Assembly (NCBI GenBank): GCA_026545225.1
Contig: CM048850.1
Span: 2,852,001-2,916,000, forward strand
From: Cornus controversa
Taxonomy: Eukaryota > Streptophyta > Magnoliopsida > Cornales > Cornaceae
Direction: 5' to 3'
Length of the DNA: 64,000 nt
Shown: in pieces, positions 41,364 through 54,427 of the stretch
How positions within the stretch are numbered: the first letter of the stretch is position 1
How the letters are laid out: each line of letters starts with the position of its first letter
The notes under the pieces: model-generated
Seen by the model: only the letters and a program-made list of their open reading frames with translations
What the model was told of the DNA's origin: nothing
The model's database searches: none
Position numbers and translations under genes: made by a program

Positions 41364-44300
41364 TGATCAAACCGAATGTTCCAACTATGAGACACTTGCT
41401 TAAGTTCATAAATAGACTTATGCAACTTGCATACCATATGCTCCTAGCTTTTTGCTAAGAACCCAACTGGTTGTATCATATAGATGTTTTCCTTAAGATG
41501 GCCATTCAAAAAGGTCGTCTTGACATCTATATGCCAAATCTCATAATCTAGATGAGCTATGATGGATAAGAGAATACGAATCGATTTTAGCATGACTACC
41601 GGCGAAAAATTCTTCTCATAATCGATACCCTCTTTTTGAGTAGACCTTTTTGCAACAAGCCTTGCTTTGAAGGTTTTAACCTTCCTATCCGATCCTCTTT
41701 TTCGTTAACATTTAATAGGTTTAATGTTTGCAAGTGATTCTACTAGCTCTCAGACCTGATTAGAATACATAGATTCCATTTTAGCTTTCATGGCATTTAG
41801 CCAATGTCCCAAGTCACAATCATTTATAGCCTCTTCACAGTTTGAGGGATCTTGCTCTTCTATGATCACCTCATAAGACTCTTCCAAGACCATTAACCTA
41901 TCTGGTGGTCTAATAACCCCTTCCATCCCCCCCCCTCCACTATGTTAAGGTTCTGGTATAATAAGAGGTTCTGGAACTGTGGTATCTGGTGTCTCATCAT
42001 GCACAATTATTATATCCACTCTTGGATTGATTGGTGTATCCATCATCATTGATCTTACCATTTCTAGCAAAGTCATATTTTCTTTTTTAATGGTAAGATA
42101 TTTGATACATCAATCATTTCAGTATCATATAAAGAATAAGGTGTAGGAGTAATTAAAACATACCGTCCACCAATTCACCAGACAAAAATTTAAAATTTCT
42201 TTATTCAAACTTTTGAATCAAAGAGTACTGAAAACTAGATTTGAAGGGAAAAAAAACAGAAATAGAAATCAATTTTCTTCTACTTTGTGGTACATAAAGA
42301 CAATCTTTAAATAAACTCTTACCATTTATTTATCAAATAACTACTCCTATTGATACTGTTGTTACCCTCGCTTGTGAAGCAAGATGAAGATAGATTTCCC
42401 CATCACTCAGTCTTCTGGTTTCCTGGAACCTGCAACGATTTACAAACATGGTTAGTATCTCTAGAATCTACTTAATAGGTATCCATAGATCCAACCACAT
42501 AACATGTCTCAACAATGAGTGAATGAAATATACCTTCAGTATGCTTCTATGCTAGATACACCAAGCAATTCCTTTTCCAGTGTCCTTCCTTGCCACAATG
42601 GAAACACTTTCCCTTGAGCTTAGCCTGCTTCTTGCCCTTAGCCTTGACTACCCCAACACCAGATCCAATCTTTTTGGGGCCAGTGGAACCTTGCTTCTTA
42701 TTATGGTTATTACCTTTTGGCTTACCATTAGAAGAAGAACCCTTTTGCACTGTATGAGCACTCCACTCCCTTTTTTTAAAAAAAATTCTTTTGCAACTTG
42801 TAGACCACTTATTAATTCTGATAAAGAATAATACATTTTGTTCATAGTATATTTTAACTTGAACTTGAACTGATTGAATGAATTTGGCGATGATTGTAGA
42901 ATCATGTTAACTTGGGTCTCCCCATCTGGCTGCCCCAAGAATCTCCAGGCTATTAAAGTAAAAAATCATTTTTAAAAGATGGTCCCAAACTGGAGTTCCT
43001 TCGGACATATGAGTGTTCATAATTTTTTTCATAGCGACTTGACGAGCCACTCTACTTTGTTCCCCAAACATTTCCTTAAGGTTGAGCATAATAGAACTAG
43101 CATTGGCCATCGACTCATGCTGATGTTGTAAAACATTTGACATTGAAGCCAAAATATAGCGCTTAGCCATTCCATCAGCCTTTTAGAATTTCTTATACAT
43201 TTCCTTGTGCTCTTGGGTGTCATTAGGGCCAGGCATAGGAGGGCATTGTTGAGTGAGCACAAAGTTGTACTCCTATGCAGTAAGCACAATATAAAGATTT
43301 ATCTTCCGGTCAATATAATTTGGCCTGGTTAATTTGTTGTCCTTAAGTATAGCAACAAGTGGATTAAAAACATTCAACATTTGAAATACATAAACATTCA
43401 TGCATAAATAAAAAAGGCATACATACATAAACTAAACTAAACTTTAGTTTTCATATGGTCTCTTTGTGGGTCTCTCTAAACCACTGAAGTAATGACAACA
43501 ACAACAATCATTATCCCTGTCGGGATTCATTCATTTCTCCCAGGGGGCAATTCGAACATGCCACTGCCAAGAGATCATGTCACTACCTTGATTAGACGAA
43601 AACAATTTCCACAATATCCCACTATCTATGCATCTCATGCCAAGTGAAATATGGCAACTGATTAACCTTAGCCTCTAAGTGAAAATACCCCCTGAGGCGG
43701 AGCGTACTCCCACTTAGTCAAGTGTACACTATCATCTAGAAGTAGTGCAATTGAATGGCCGTCTCCCATGGGTAATCATCACCATCCGTCGGTCTCTATT
43801 TCTATCATAGGAAATCTATATCTAGTAGCCAATGAAACAAATACCCTCCAAAGGAGCACCCAAGATTGGTGGTGAGATATTTATTCCACCTTACATTAGA
43901 TCGATAATGGAAGACTGTGGAATTTAAGATCAAATCCCGCTCCCACTTGATTTTTGATATTAGAGAGTTTTCTTTTAAAACTCTACACATCTCATGTATA
44001 TAAATTTTTTATTTTATAATGAAATTTTAATTCAAGTAAATATGGAATCCATATTTTGAAATAATTTTCTGGGCCTAACAGGCCAAATTTATTTGGGTCA
44101 ATTTGGCTCAAGCTCTTAGGCCTCACTTTAGGGTAAACATGCACTTTTCAAAAATGAATAATTTTTAAAAAAAATTTTATGTTTAAATCATTTTTGAAAT
44201 AAATAAGAAAGTGCCCATTTAACCCTAACTTGCCCAATTAAGGATTCCAAAATTTACGTAATTAAAACCGTTCATGGATTTAACATGCATAACAAGATAA

Positions 44301-44923
44301 CATAGAAGCTATCTAAACACATAAAGCATCACATGAACATATATAAGCACAATAATAAAATTATGGTACACCAAAAAATGGTGCTAGTCCCTTCTCATGG
44401 CCAGTTAGAAAACATCTCATAAATTTCTTGTGCTTCAACATCCTCCATTGAATGCCTTCTTATGTTGTCTGAGTCTTTTCTTGAACTCTTCAAGAACAAC
44501 ACTAAAAAATAAGAATATAGTACAAGGTTGTCCTACATCATATTAAGGCTTACAAATATTCTAAACAAGATAAAAATAAATAAATCCTATTCGGCAATAG
44601 GGAAAACCAACCCTTATGGGCCAGCCCTTTACAATGCCACCTCTAATCAAAAAATTAATTATATCACATATAACTAATTAATAATTAAAATTGGCCAGAC
44701 TGTGAGAGAGAGATATAATTAATCTGTACCTGCAATCATGCTTAGAATATTCCATGCATATAGACACATGCACATATTCGTATAAAAATTTAATAATAAA
44801 CTGATTGCTCATAGGTAAGTACTATGCATATAATGACATGTAAATATGATCATCCATTGTAATTTGTGATTTTCATTAAACAGGTGGTAACCCATAATAT
44901 GGGTTTGTTCCAAAAAAATCAGC

Positions 44924-44957
<34 letters not shown>

Positions 44958-45620
44958 GATCTAGTTATTAATCACAAAAGTAATCAAAACAAATTAAAAA
45001 AAACAAGGTAATCAACATATTACCTTCAACATATATATACACACATACTAGATATGGTAATCAATTACAAAGGTAATCAAAACAATTTTAAAAACCAAGG
45101 TAATCAACATACATTTTTTTTTTCTTTTTGCAAGACACCCATCATATGGGTTTGTTCGGTGACCAGCGACTGCCCATGTGCAGCACACTAGATACAATTT
45201 TTTTTTCGAAGGTTGAATGAAAGGTAATCTCATTACCTTATAAAAAAAATTATTGTATGTATATAGAACACTCACCATGGTGTTAAAAAAAAAAAATCAA
45301 TGGCAGCCGTTTCCATTTACTATTATACAAAACATGACGGACATGTTCTACAGTAAACAATTGTCAATGCTAAATTGAGATTGATCAATGAATCAAAAGT
45401 ATATTCATGAAATAAAAAATAACAAATCATGAATAGGATTAATACACGCATAGACAACAACTTAAAAATCAAATCATCACTATGATTTGATGAAAAGCAC
45501 GTGGGTTGCTCTTATACCTATTGAAGGAAAAGCGGAAACAATTTTAAAATTTTCAGATCTTTACCACATGATGTTTCATCAAATCAACAAGCATTTAAAA
45601 GGATTTGGTACCTTAAATGA
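41364..45620 (-). mobile_element. Copia retrotransposon fossil (gag and reverse-transcriptase pieces)
   Basis: On the minus strand, right to left: a long noncoding 5' part (about 45620-43300), then gag with LKEMFGEQSRVARQVAMKKI and a zinc knuckle CFHCGKEGHWKRNC (43290-42550), then near 41560-41370 a reverse-transcriptase stretch (ENIYMIQPVGFLAKS, KLHKSIYELK). The element is incomplete and has many breaks; pieces of pol are missing. The 80 bases at 45524-45607 match 25918-26000, linking it to the fossil there. Borders are approximate. Confidence 0.65.
44927..44954. repeat. (TA)n(CA)n microsatellite
   Basis: Short TA run followed by CA units in the 5' part of the copia fossil; a similar but shorter tract recurs near 45035. 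Confidence 0.85.
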
Positions 45621-46930
45621 TTTTCTGATCATATATGAGAATACTCTTTCTCTTCCTTTGCCTTAAACACCAGTGAAGCTTTAGTCTCGTGAGAGTTCCA
45701 GTAATGATACCCACAAACATCAATCAATAAAATGACTATAACAAGTATTTAAAGAATTATCATTTATTAACAATCCAAAAACTTCTAAAAATCATAAATC
45801 AAAACAAAAAAATTCCCCACACAATACTAAAATTAACATATCAAAATAGTACTCAACTCTAGCGTCCTTATGAAAGTGAACTTACATCCACACATGTGGC
45901 TTAACCGTACCCTTATATGCAAATTGTAATATCTTCAGATCATTAGAGTCTCATTTTTTTAAATAAAACGACCAAGGCATAAACACACAAAAAATAAAAC
46001 ATAAATGATTTTTTTTTAAGAGTGATTGTGCAATGTCTAAATTCATTAAGCTCTCTAGTAAACCCATGTAACGAGCTTTGGGCCAATGACTCCCAAACTA
46101 GACGATTTTAGGGCATTAGATGTAAAGACATCCTAAAAGGCTTAATGACCCGAGTCTACTAGGCTACGAACGTAAACTAGCTGTCAAATCCGTTATTGAT
46201 CAACCTTGCATACCTTTAAACACGAAATCTCAATGCTTGTTGAGGAAAGAGGCCTAGTCACTTGACAAGAAGGCTTATTGCAATGCAAATACTAATTTTT
46301 TCTTTCTTTTTTTTTCTCTTTTATTTTATTTTTTACAATCATGCCAAGGATATCTATTCTCAAGGTTCTCTAACTCAAATTGAACATTAACAAAATGTAA
46401 ATCAAGGTAAAGGTACAGACCCAACAATAAAGATGTAAGTGTGATCATGTGCATGCAAGGTATGTTAGGAATCAACAAACTACAAGATAGCTAATGTGAG
46501 TACTGATGTGGATAATTTGAATCAAAACATGAATTCAAAAGTCCAAAATTACCAAGAAATAAAAATTCCTAACCTACAAGATGTATTCATCAATTGATTT
46601 TTTTTAACCTAAGCTTCACGCGAAAATCACAGATACTACTTTTCTCCCCATTCTCTGAACTAGTGGATCCCAATTTTCCAAGGTGTATATATGATAAGAT
46701 ATTGATTATCCAGACACACTAATGTATAGAGTACAAAGGGGTTCTCTTTCTTTATTAAAGAAATACTGTGTTGAAGCAATCTCAACAGTATTGGGTATTG
46801 AAACTAGATTTTAATAAACGAAAATTATCAACTTTATCAATCATATCACAAGTTGTAGAATTGGTACCACATATATAGTCAGAGAACGGGTGGCTATACT
46901 GGACAGTTATAAATTTTTTTTTTTTTTAAA
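45621..46930. other. Repeat-derived spacer
   Basis: Holds poly-T and TTTTATTTT tracts and a stretch (about 46010-46430) that resembles noncoding 3' sequence of gypsy elements. No gene and no firm borders are visible. Confidence 0.4.
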
Positions 46931-48620
46931 AACAAAGAAAATTAGAAAATTAAATACACAAAGTTACTTAACATTTCTAAACACCTAAAACTTCTAGACT
47001 ATACAAAAGACTATCAATCCTGATAGACAGGATCTTCAAGTAGGACTTCCTCTACTTCGAGGGTTTGTAACTCAAGAAATGGTTTCAACCTTTGACCATG
47101 GACTTTAAACAAATTATCATTTTTAAGATTTTCAATCTCAATATGCCTATGAGAATAAATAGTACGGACAATAAAAGGACCAGTCCAACGAGATCGTTAC
47201 TTACCTGGAAAGACTTTTTAACTGGGTGTAAAAGTTTTTTCTCAAAATGTTCTTGTCATGAAACACCTTCATTCTATTCATATATTTTTTAGCACATTCA
47301 TATGCATCATTCCTAATCTCTTCTAATTCATTAAGTTGAAACTTTCTTTGAATTCCTGCCTTGTCAAGGGCAAAATTAAATTGTTTAATGGCCAAATATG
47401 CTCTATGCTCTAACTCAACAAGCATGCCATACACAAGTCGTTAGGGAGACATTCCAATTGGTGTTTTGAAAGTGGTGCAGTAAGCCCATAATACATCAGT
47501 AAGTCTCGAAGACCAATCTTTCCTAGTGGGGTTCACCGTCTTTTCAAGAATATTCTTGATTTTTCTATTAGAAATTTCAACTTGAGCACTCGTTTATGGG
47601 TGGTAGGGAGTTGCAACTTTATGAGTAATACCATATTTCGTCATTAAATAAGAAAAAGGCCTAGTGCAAAAGTGTTTTCCTCTATCGCTAATGATAGCAC
47701 GAGGTGTACCAAAGCGAGAAAATATATTCTCCCTCAAGAAATAGAACACAACCTTATGGTCATTTGTTTTGTAAGCTATCGCTTCTATCCATTTGGACAC
47801 ATAATCAACCCCGACAAGGATGTATAGATTACAAAAGGAATTAGAAAATGGTCCCATAAAATCAATTCCCTAGTCATCAAAGATTCTAACAATAAGGATT
47901 GGGTTTAAGGGCATCATATTTCTCTTAGAGAGACTTCCTAATTTTTGGCATCTCTCACAAGCTTGGCAATATGAATGAGAATCACAAAAAATGGAAGGTC
48001 GATAAAATCCACATTGCAAAATTTTGGCAGCTGTCTTTTTGGCACTAAAATGTCCTCCACAAGCATGATCATGACAAAAGGAGATGATTTTGATTTGGTC
48101 ACATTCTGAAATGCATCTCCTAATTATATGATCAGGGCAATACTTAAATAGAGATGGATCATCCTAGAAAAAATGTTTAACCTTAGCTAAAAAAATTGAC
48201 ATATCTTGCTTAGACCAATCAAAGGGCATCTCACTAGTAACAAGATAATTCACAATATCGACAAACCAAGGCAACTGAGAGACATGCATAAGCTGCTCAT
48301 CAAGGAATGACTCTGTGATAGGGACAGACTCCTCAGTAGATTCTACAACCAATCGAGATAAGTGGTCGGCCACAATATTTTCTAAACCTTTTTATTATCT
48401 CGGATCTCTATATTAAAATCTTGTAGCAACAGTATCCAACAGATAAAACGCGACTTAGCATCCTTTTTAGACAAAAGATACTTCAATGCAGCATAATCCG
48501 GATAGATGATGACCTTAAATCTTAAATCCTAAAAGATAAGACCTAAACTTGTCTATGGAAAAAACTACCGCTAACAACTCTTTTTTAGTAGTAGAATAAT
48601 TGAGTTCGTGGAATTTCTCT
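46931..48620 (-). mobile_element. Gypsy fossil, Athila/Tat-type (RNase H, integrase)
   Basis: Minus strand, in order: an RNase H end with MADHLSRLVVE (48373 leftward), the integrase core with [17 protein letters not shown] and [15 protein letters not shown] (47857-47594), then the integrase C-terminal part with AYLAIKQFNFALDKAG and NELEEIRNDAYE (47434-47201). Wording and order fit Athila/Tat elements. No gag, protease or full reverse transcriptase is present; the copy is broken with multiple breaks. Confidence 0.75.
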
Positions 48621-48724
48621 CAATTATTCTCTGATTTGAGTCAGTGAAAGAAGGCAATATCTTCTCAATGCGAAGATTGATGTGAAGGGTTTGAAGCGTA
48701 AGTTACATATATAACGATGGATTA

Positions 48725-48950
48725 ATCCTATTTGCCATTGGATTTTCCAAACTCCAATTCAGTTTGAACATGGAAAACCAAATCCTATTTGCAATAAGAT
48801 TTTAAAGACCCCAGTTCAGATTAAACAAGGAAAAATTCTATTTGCAATAAGATTTTAAAGACCCCAGTTCAGATTAAATAAGGAAAAATTCTATTTGCAA
48901 TAGAATTTCAAGACTTTAATTCAACTTGAACAAGAAAGACATTTTCTTTG
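48725..48950. repeat. Tandem repeat of about 53 bp, three to four copies
   Basis: Units contain CTATTTGCAATAAGATTTTA, an AGACCCCAGTTCAGATTAAA-like block and AAGGAAAAA; two central copies (from 48791 and 48844) are nearly identical and the outer ones have diverged. Noncoding; it lies upstream of a polypurine tract and LTR remnant and may be part of its internal region. Confidence 0.8.
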
Positions 48951-49054
48951 ACCTTGAATTTTTGGGGAAAAAAAAAACTTTGTATAATAGAAATTTTTTT
49001 TTACTTCAAGCCTCATTTTAAATACGGTACGAGTTCGATATTACCACGAGACTT

Positions 49055-49609
49055 GAAGTGGGGGCAATTTGTAAACATTAAAAATTACATGATGGACCCA
49101 AAATATAATTTGGGCTTGTTCTAAAGTAAAAGTGCATGGAAGGAAAGAAAAACAACTGAAAGACTCTCAGAGAAAGCTGAAACTCTACAGGATTCTTCAC
49201 TCAAAATCTAAAGCTCTAAAGCATCTAAACCTTAAAGAAGAAGAACGAATAAACACATAATCCATGTGCCCTTTTTCACCAAAGTTTCAATCCAATTTAA
49301 GATCAAGCTCCAACAACCCTTGAATCCAGATCACCAAAAAGATCAAATCAAAAGAATTTATCTTTTTTTTTTGTAAAAATCTACAAGAATTTGTATCTCA
49401 TATTTCTTGAAATTAATATATTTGATATATTTGTCCATGTATTTTAATATTATTTTCAAACTCGAAATTTGTATGTACATGGAGTTTCAACTTTTACCAT
49501 CTTAAAATTTAACATCTAAAAAGTTTTTGTCTATACCTTATACCAATAGCAATTAAGTTTTAATTGCCTCGCCACTTACACGTATTATAAATACATGGAT
49601 TTCTTAACA
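49055..49609 (+). mobile_element. LTR remnant with polypurine tract
   Basis: The purine-rich GAAGTGGGGGCA (49055-49066) is followed by TGTAAACATTAAAAATTAC (LTR-like start at 49070), and the stretch ends TTCTTAACA at 49609. PPT then TG...CA is the layout of a 3' LTR. No coding piece can be tied to it. Family unassigned. Confidence 0.4.
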
Positions 49610-49848
49610 TTTAAGATTTAGCTCTTTGTCTAAGCCAAAACCCATTGTAGCACAGTGAGTGACATAGCGTTAGAATAACCTTTAGAAAAGAAACCTAGAA
49701 CTGAGGTTCTATTCTTACCATTTGATGGAGGAAACAAAAACTAGGAAAGAAAAAGGAAAGCATCGCCATTTTCCTCATGGAGGCAAAGAGTCTAATGGTA
49801 ATCTAACAATTGGGTTCAATGACATTTATTTTCAAAGGATTAGGGGTG

Positions 49849-50540
49849 TAGTGTGGGTGTGGTGTTTGAATACTCGATAATCTTTGGAACTCTGTATATC
49901 CCTAAATTCATAAATAAAAGAATGAACTAAAATGAAATTCCCGCTCAAGCGGAAGTTAACAAAAAGGTCTCCTCTAATAAACCAATATATATATATATAT
50001 ATATATATTGCATCCCATCTCTGTCATCATCTATGCACAAACCATTTCATCATCTATAACAAAAGGAAAGCCTGTAATTACTCAGGCTATCCTATATCAT
50101 CTTAAGAGCATGAATAAGGATGAATTTTTTTTATGTGCAAACCCATGAACATATCAAAGTACCAAGGGTTCCAGTTGGGGTAGTGTGGGTGTGATGTTTG
50201 AATACTCGACGATTTTTGGAACTCTGTATATCCCTAAATTCCAAAAATAAAAGAATGAACTAAAATGAAATTTCCGATCAAACAAAAGCCTTGTACACTG
50301 AGTACGACCCTTTTTATATATATGTTAATAAAAAGGTCTCCTCTAATAAACCAATATATATATATGCATCCCATCTCTGTCATCATCTATGCACATGCCA
50401 TTTCGTCATCTATGGCAAAAGGAAAGCCTGTAATTACTCAGGTTATCCTATATCATCTTCAGAGCATGAATAGGGATGATTTTTTTTTTTTTTGTGCAAA
50501 CCCATGAACATATCAAAGTACCAAGGGTTCCAGTTGGGGT
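49849..50540. repeat. Tandem duplication, two copies of about 330-360 bp
   Basis: Copies at 49849-50180 and 50181-50540 begin TAGTGTGGGTGTGRTGTTTG and end GGGTTCCAGTTGGGG. They share TTTGGAACTCTGTATATCCC and CATCCCATCTCTGTCATCAT and differ in the length of TA and T runs and a small insert. Noncoding. Confidence 0.9.
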
Positions 50541-51136
50541 AGCAGGGTTGGGTTTGAATGCATGCATTTCATAAAACTGATTTGAAATAAGTCGAGTTCT
50601 GTTTACGTCAGCCTCAGGAACCAAACAACTAATTTCACTAACCTCCTCCTTACTAGTTCATTGTAACCCTGACATCCAACAATCAGTATGCATGCTATTT
50701 TCTCACATTCATTTGGCAATAATTTACCAACAATAAAAGTGAGAATGTTCATGAAGCAGTGCTAATGAATTTAATCATCCTTGGGTATTTAACATGTCAT
50801 TGAATCAACTGCATTTAGTAAAATAGTTTTTCTGAAGAATCAAAAATCATCTTTGCTACTGCACAAATGTAGAGAAATATAATGGTTACAGGGTTTTTGC
50901 TCACTCACTTTTCTAACAAAGAATGATCCGTGCCCGCGACTTGTAATACTACAAAATGGTCAATAATCTCTACAACAGCTTTAACTTCCAGTGCCTTAAC
51001 ATGTAAAATAATGGAAGTCAACAGGCAGGAGTTCAAAAATCAAGCCATTCATACTAAATTTAAAATTTACCCCTGCAGTACAGCTAGGTAACTAAAGGAG
51101 AAACTTCAACTGTGCACGGAACTCTATATAAGAATT
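50541..51136. other. Spacer at the 3' side of the oxidoreductase gene
   Basis: No gene is seen. The stretch immediately below 51137 should be the 3' UTR of the minus-strand gene. Confidence 0.6.
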
Positions 51137-54100
51137 TTACACATAGATTCCTAATCCAATCTCTTTAGGGTTTGTCTCCACCATCCACGGTGGCCTGATG
51201 AAGAAAATGTTAGTCAAAACTACAATTCCACAAATTGGAGAAAGAAAATGTTAGTCAAAACTACAATCGCACAAATTGGAGAAAGAAAATGTAATCTGGA
51301 GCAAAAAATATTTTACTTGTTCATTACAAAATTGATTGTTCCTTGGGCAGCACGTTGGAGAAGAGCTTCCCTTGCTTCAATTGCGATTCCTTCAGGCTAT
51401 ATGGAAAATGTAAATGAAGTTTAATGGGACTGGAAAGTAAATTTAAACTAAATCAACTAGCTGCTTTACATACCTCTTCTGGAAACCAAACACCAGCTTG
51501 TGTGCTTCCCTCAAGAATTGCAAGTGCGAACGCCGCTGTCGCATTTCCCACTGATCTGCAAGACATTGAGTTTGAGACACATTATGTGTGACCTTAATCC
51601 CTGGTACGTTATTTTTCCCAAAAAATGGTTATAGAAATTAGCAACATGAGAATAGCTAAGAAATGCAGGTACAGCAGATGAGGGATATAAAAGGAACACT
51701 ACATAATGAAATTAGGGATAAAAACTTTTACTGATACGTGCAACAAAGCTCTGGAAGTCAAAACATACACAGAGAGTCTCCTATGACTATATATAGCTAC
51801 TGTATCGCGCCCATCTGAACACTCCAAGTCAACCTGCTCAAAAGAAAGTGTAACGATATATAGTTCAACAAAGGGCAAAGTTGCATCCCAGTTCCCCTTT
51901 CTCAAAATATTGAATTCAAAGTATATACTACTAATAATAATAATGTAACAGTACTTTAGTTCAACGTCATCATAATACATTACCCTCATTGACACACGCT
52001 CTCCTGCAATCCCATCAATTGCTCGGACTACTGGGTCAAATAATTGAACCAACTGTTGAACTTTACATCTATCTCTAAGATATTCCTGCAATAAATACCC
52101 AAAACAATATACCCTATTGTAAGGACCCAAGCAAAGTAACTTCTATATTTGACGTTTGATCAAACTGGAGATTTAAGTATAGATCATTAATCATTTGTTT
52201 TTAGCTCTCACAAACTCATCACATTCATGTGCAGGATGGGCAACCAATTCTATGATGTAGACAAATTATCATCAAAAGATTGGTAAATGTAGTCAACTAA
52301 ATACTTTTAAGAACCAAAAGTAGTTAGTGCTTGTTATTCTACAACATTTCTGATAAAACTCCAATAGTACTCCTGTAAAAAAATTTGATATCAGATGCAG
52401 TGAATCTTACTAGATATCAATAACCAACTCTATCTAAGAAACATCAATGGGATCACCTCTTTTTAACAGTCTACAAATATACAAAGATAAATACTAGAAT
52501 AACGCAGAAAGGCTAACATCAACAATCTGAAGCTTCTGTACAGAAGATAAGCAACTTCTAGAAAGTGAGAGCATACCGCAGGAAGAAGACTCCTCATAGC
52601 TACCATTCCCCAATTCCAGAAAAATGGTGCAGTTCCAAATCGAGCACTGACAGTTGGTACTCCAAGAACCTCATGAGCACTTCTCACTTCTGGTAAATTC
52701 CTGAAATTGAGGTTCTGGTTGTAGGTGTATTCTTGGAGCAAAAAGTAGTTTCATTGTTCTATGTGAGCAGCTAACCAAAAGTTATGTGGGGCTATCTAAA
52801 TGACATCTGCTGTGAGTAGGATCACTTAAATGAATTCAAACTCTGATCATTGAAGTTGATCCAATGAGGTACCATATGCCAATTTGGAACTAATTCCCAT
52901 GAAATATTGCTATTTTTATCACTCGCATTCCATGGGTCATGATTTCAAAAAAATAATGTAGTCATAGACTCATAGGTAATATTCAATAACACTTGTAGAG
53001 TTCAAATTGGCATGGGGCAACGTAGCATATTTTTAGGGAGCGTGTAATTAGGATTCAACCACAGGACCTCCATCATGTCATTACATGGCATTGGTTCTAC
53101 TAATGTGGGGGTTCTGAGAGGACTTTGAAAAGTTACATTCTAATATTGTAAGAGGCCAGAAAATAAAAAATTATAATACTAAAGAAAAGATAACGATGTA
53201 GTAGATGAACTTGTACTTTGCTCTTCTAATTTTGGTAATGAAGAGATTGTTGATTGCCAATCTCACTGCCAAAGGTACACATCTTACAGCCATCTTAATG
53301 TATCAGGGTTGTACTTAAAGAAACAAGTAAATTTTGGTGATTGGAAATGTTACAACAGCTTCAGGATACAAGGTAAACATGCGAAATGATAATGTTGAGA
53401 ATGAAATAGTTACAAGGGATCAGATATCAAAATTTATTGCTATTGCACAAGGTTCATGCAAAGTTTATTTAATTGTAGTACATAAGAAAAATTGTATGTT
53501 ATCAAACAACAACTTAGAATATCTTTGGGATCTTTCAGTGTGCTTGCATGGTGGTTCCTAATCATAATGTAATCAAACTAACATTTAGATTAGACACCAG
53601 AAACAGCCTAGCAAAAACTTCAGATAATGTTTTTGGAACTATACCAAATCATAATGATTACCATTCTCCTTTCACCATTTCTAATGCCCAATAAGTAGAA
53701 GTGAGTAGCAATATAGCAATCCAATATTTTTCATGATAAATCAGCAAGAAGTAACCATACTGGAGTTTCATAAAGATGGAAATTGAAATATATATAAATA
53801 TGACATATCAAAATTGTTAGAGAGATGGCCTAAAGCATTGTGGAGGATACGTTTCATGAGTGGCTTGTTCTGAACTGATTTATTACATGATAAATATCTT
53901 AAAGGACGTTGAACACAAGGCAATCTTTCATTGTCATATCTATATTACATGTTTATGCACATAAATTTTGCAGCTTTTGAGATTAATTTCATTCTTATAG
54001 AACTTACAAGAGATAAACGTCTCTCTTTCCAATCCCTTTTCCAAAGTCAATGTTGAGCATTCCACTATAAGGCTTTAATTTGATCTTTTCTCCTGATATA

Positions 54101-54331
54101 ATAGTCCATTATCATGGTTATCTCCATGATACAATATTGGCGAGCAATAAAAAAATGTAATCTTCTATTGTTGCATTTGAAACTAACCTTTATTATAACC
54201 AACAACCTGCTCTCCAAGAAGTAAGAAACTAACCTTTACTGTAAGCAACAACCTCCTCTCCAAGAAGTAAGAAACTGGTGGCTAAAATTGTTGGCCCGGC
54301 ACCACCAGTGCCTGCTGTGTAGTAGTAGAAT
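51137..54331 (-). CDS. Saccharopine dehydrogenase-like oxidoreductase (At1g50450 type), last 8 exons
   Basis: Minus-strand exons: 54331-54234, 54092-54008, 52700-52577, 52085-51984, 51833-51769, 51555-51474, 51396-51317, 51194-51137. All phases agree: 230 codons plus stop TAA. Key segments are YYYTAGTGGAGPT, PYSGMLNIDFGKG, NLPEVRSAHEVLGVPT, RFGTAPFFWNWGM, VQLFDPVVRAIDGIAGERVS, VDLECSDGRDTVAIYSHRR, GVWFPEEPEGIAIEAREALL and PPWMVE...GIGLGIYV-like end. From memory these match the C-terminal half of plant plastid-predicted saccharopine dehydrogenase-like proteins; the reaction is not established. The N-terminal Rossmann half (GGTGRVGG expected) is not in the window, the next 9.7 kb being LTR elements, so either an intron is very long or the gene is severed. 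The visible exons look intact. The exon ending at 54234 has a duplicated 3' end. Confidence 0.9.
52701..54007 (-). other. 1.3-kb intron of the oxidoreductase gene
   Basis: Donor CTCTT|GTAAGT at 54007 and acceptor ATTTCAG at 52701 restore the codon between VYL and NLPEV. AT-rich; the open stretch at 53334-53561 on the + strand shows no family signature. Confidence 0.85.
54185..54276 (-). repeat. 46-bp tandem duplication covering an exon end and its splice donor
   Basis: Copies 54231-54276 and 54185-54230 differ at about 4 of 46 positions. The first holds the last 43 coding bases of the exon ending at 54234 plus GTT of the donor; the second repeats this in the intron with its own AAAG|GTTAG donor. 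Use of the upstream donor keeps the frame; reading on meets TAG at once, and the second donor would shift the frame by one base. Confidence 0.9.
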
Positions 54332-54427
54332 CTGAAATGAACATATTAGCACATAAGTTGCTATAGATCACTTGATGAAAGAATCATAAAAATAATTACA
54401 GCCGCCAAATCAAGAAAATTGAGCAAA

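Noticed and set aside
48725-48950. Possible CRISPR-like array
   Set aside because: Repeats are contiguous without unique spacers, and the genome is a plant.
53334-53561. 75-codon plus-strand frame in an oxidoreductase intron
   Set aside because: AT-rich, no motif and antisense to the gene.
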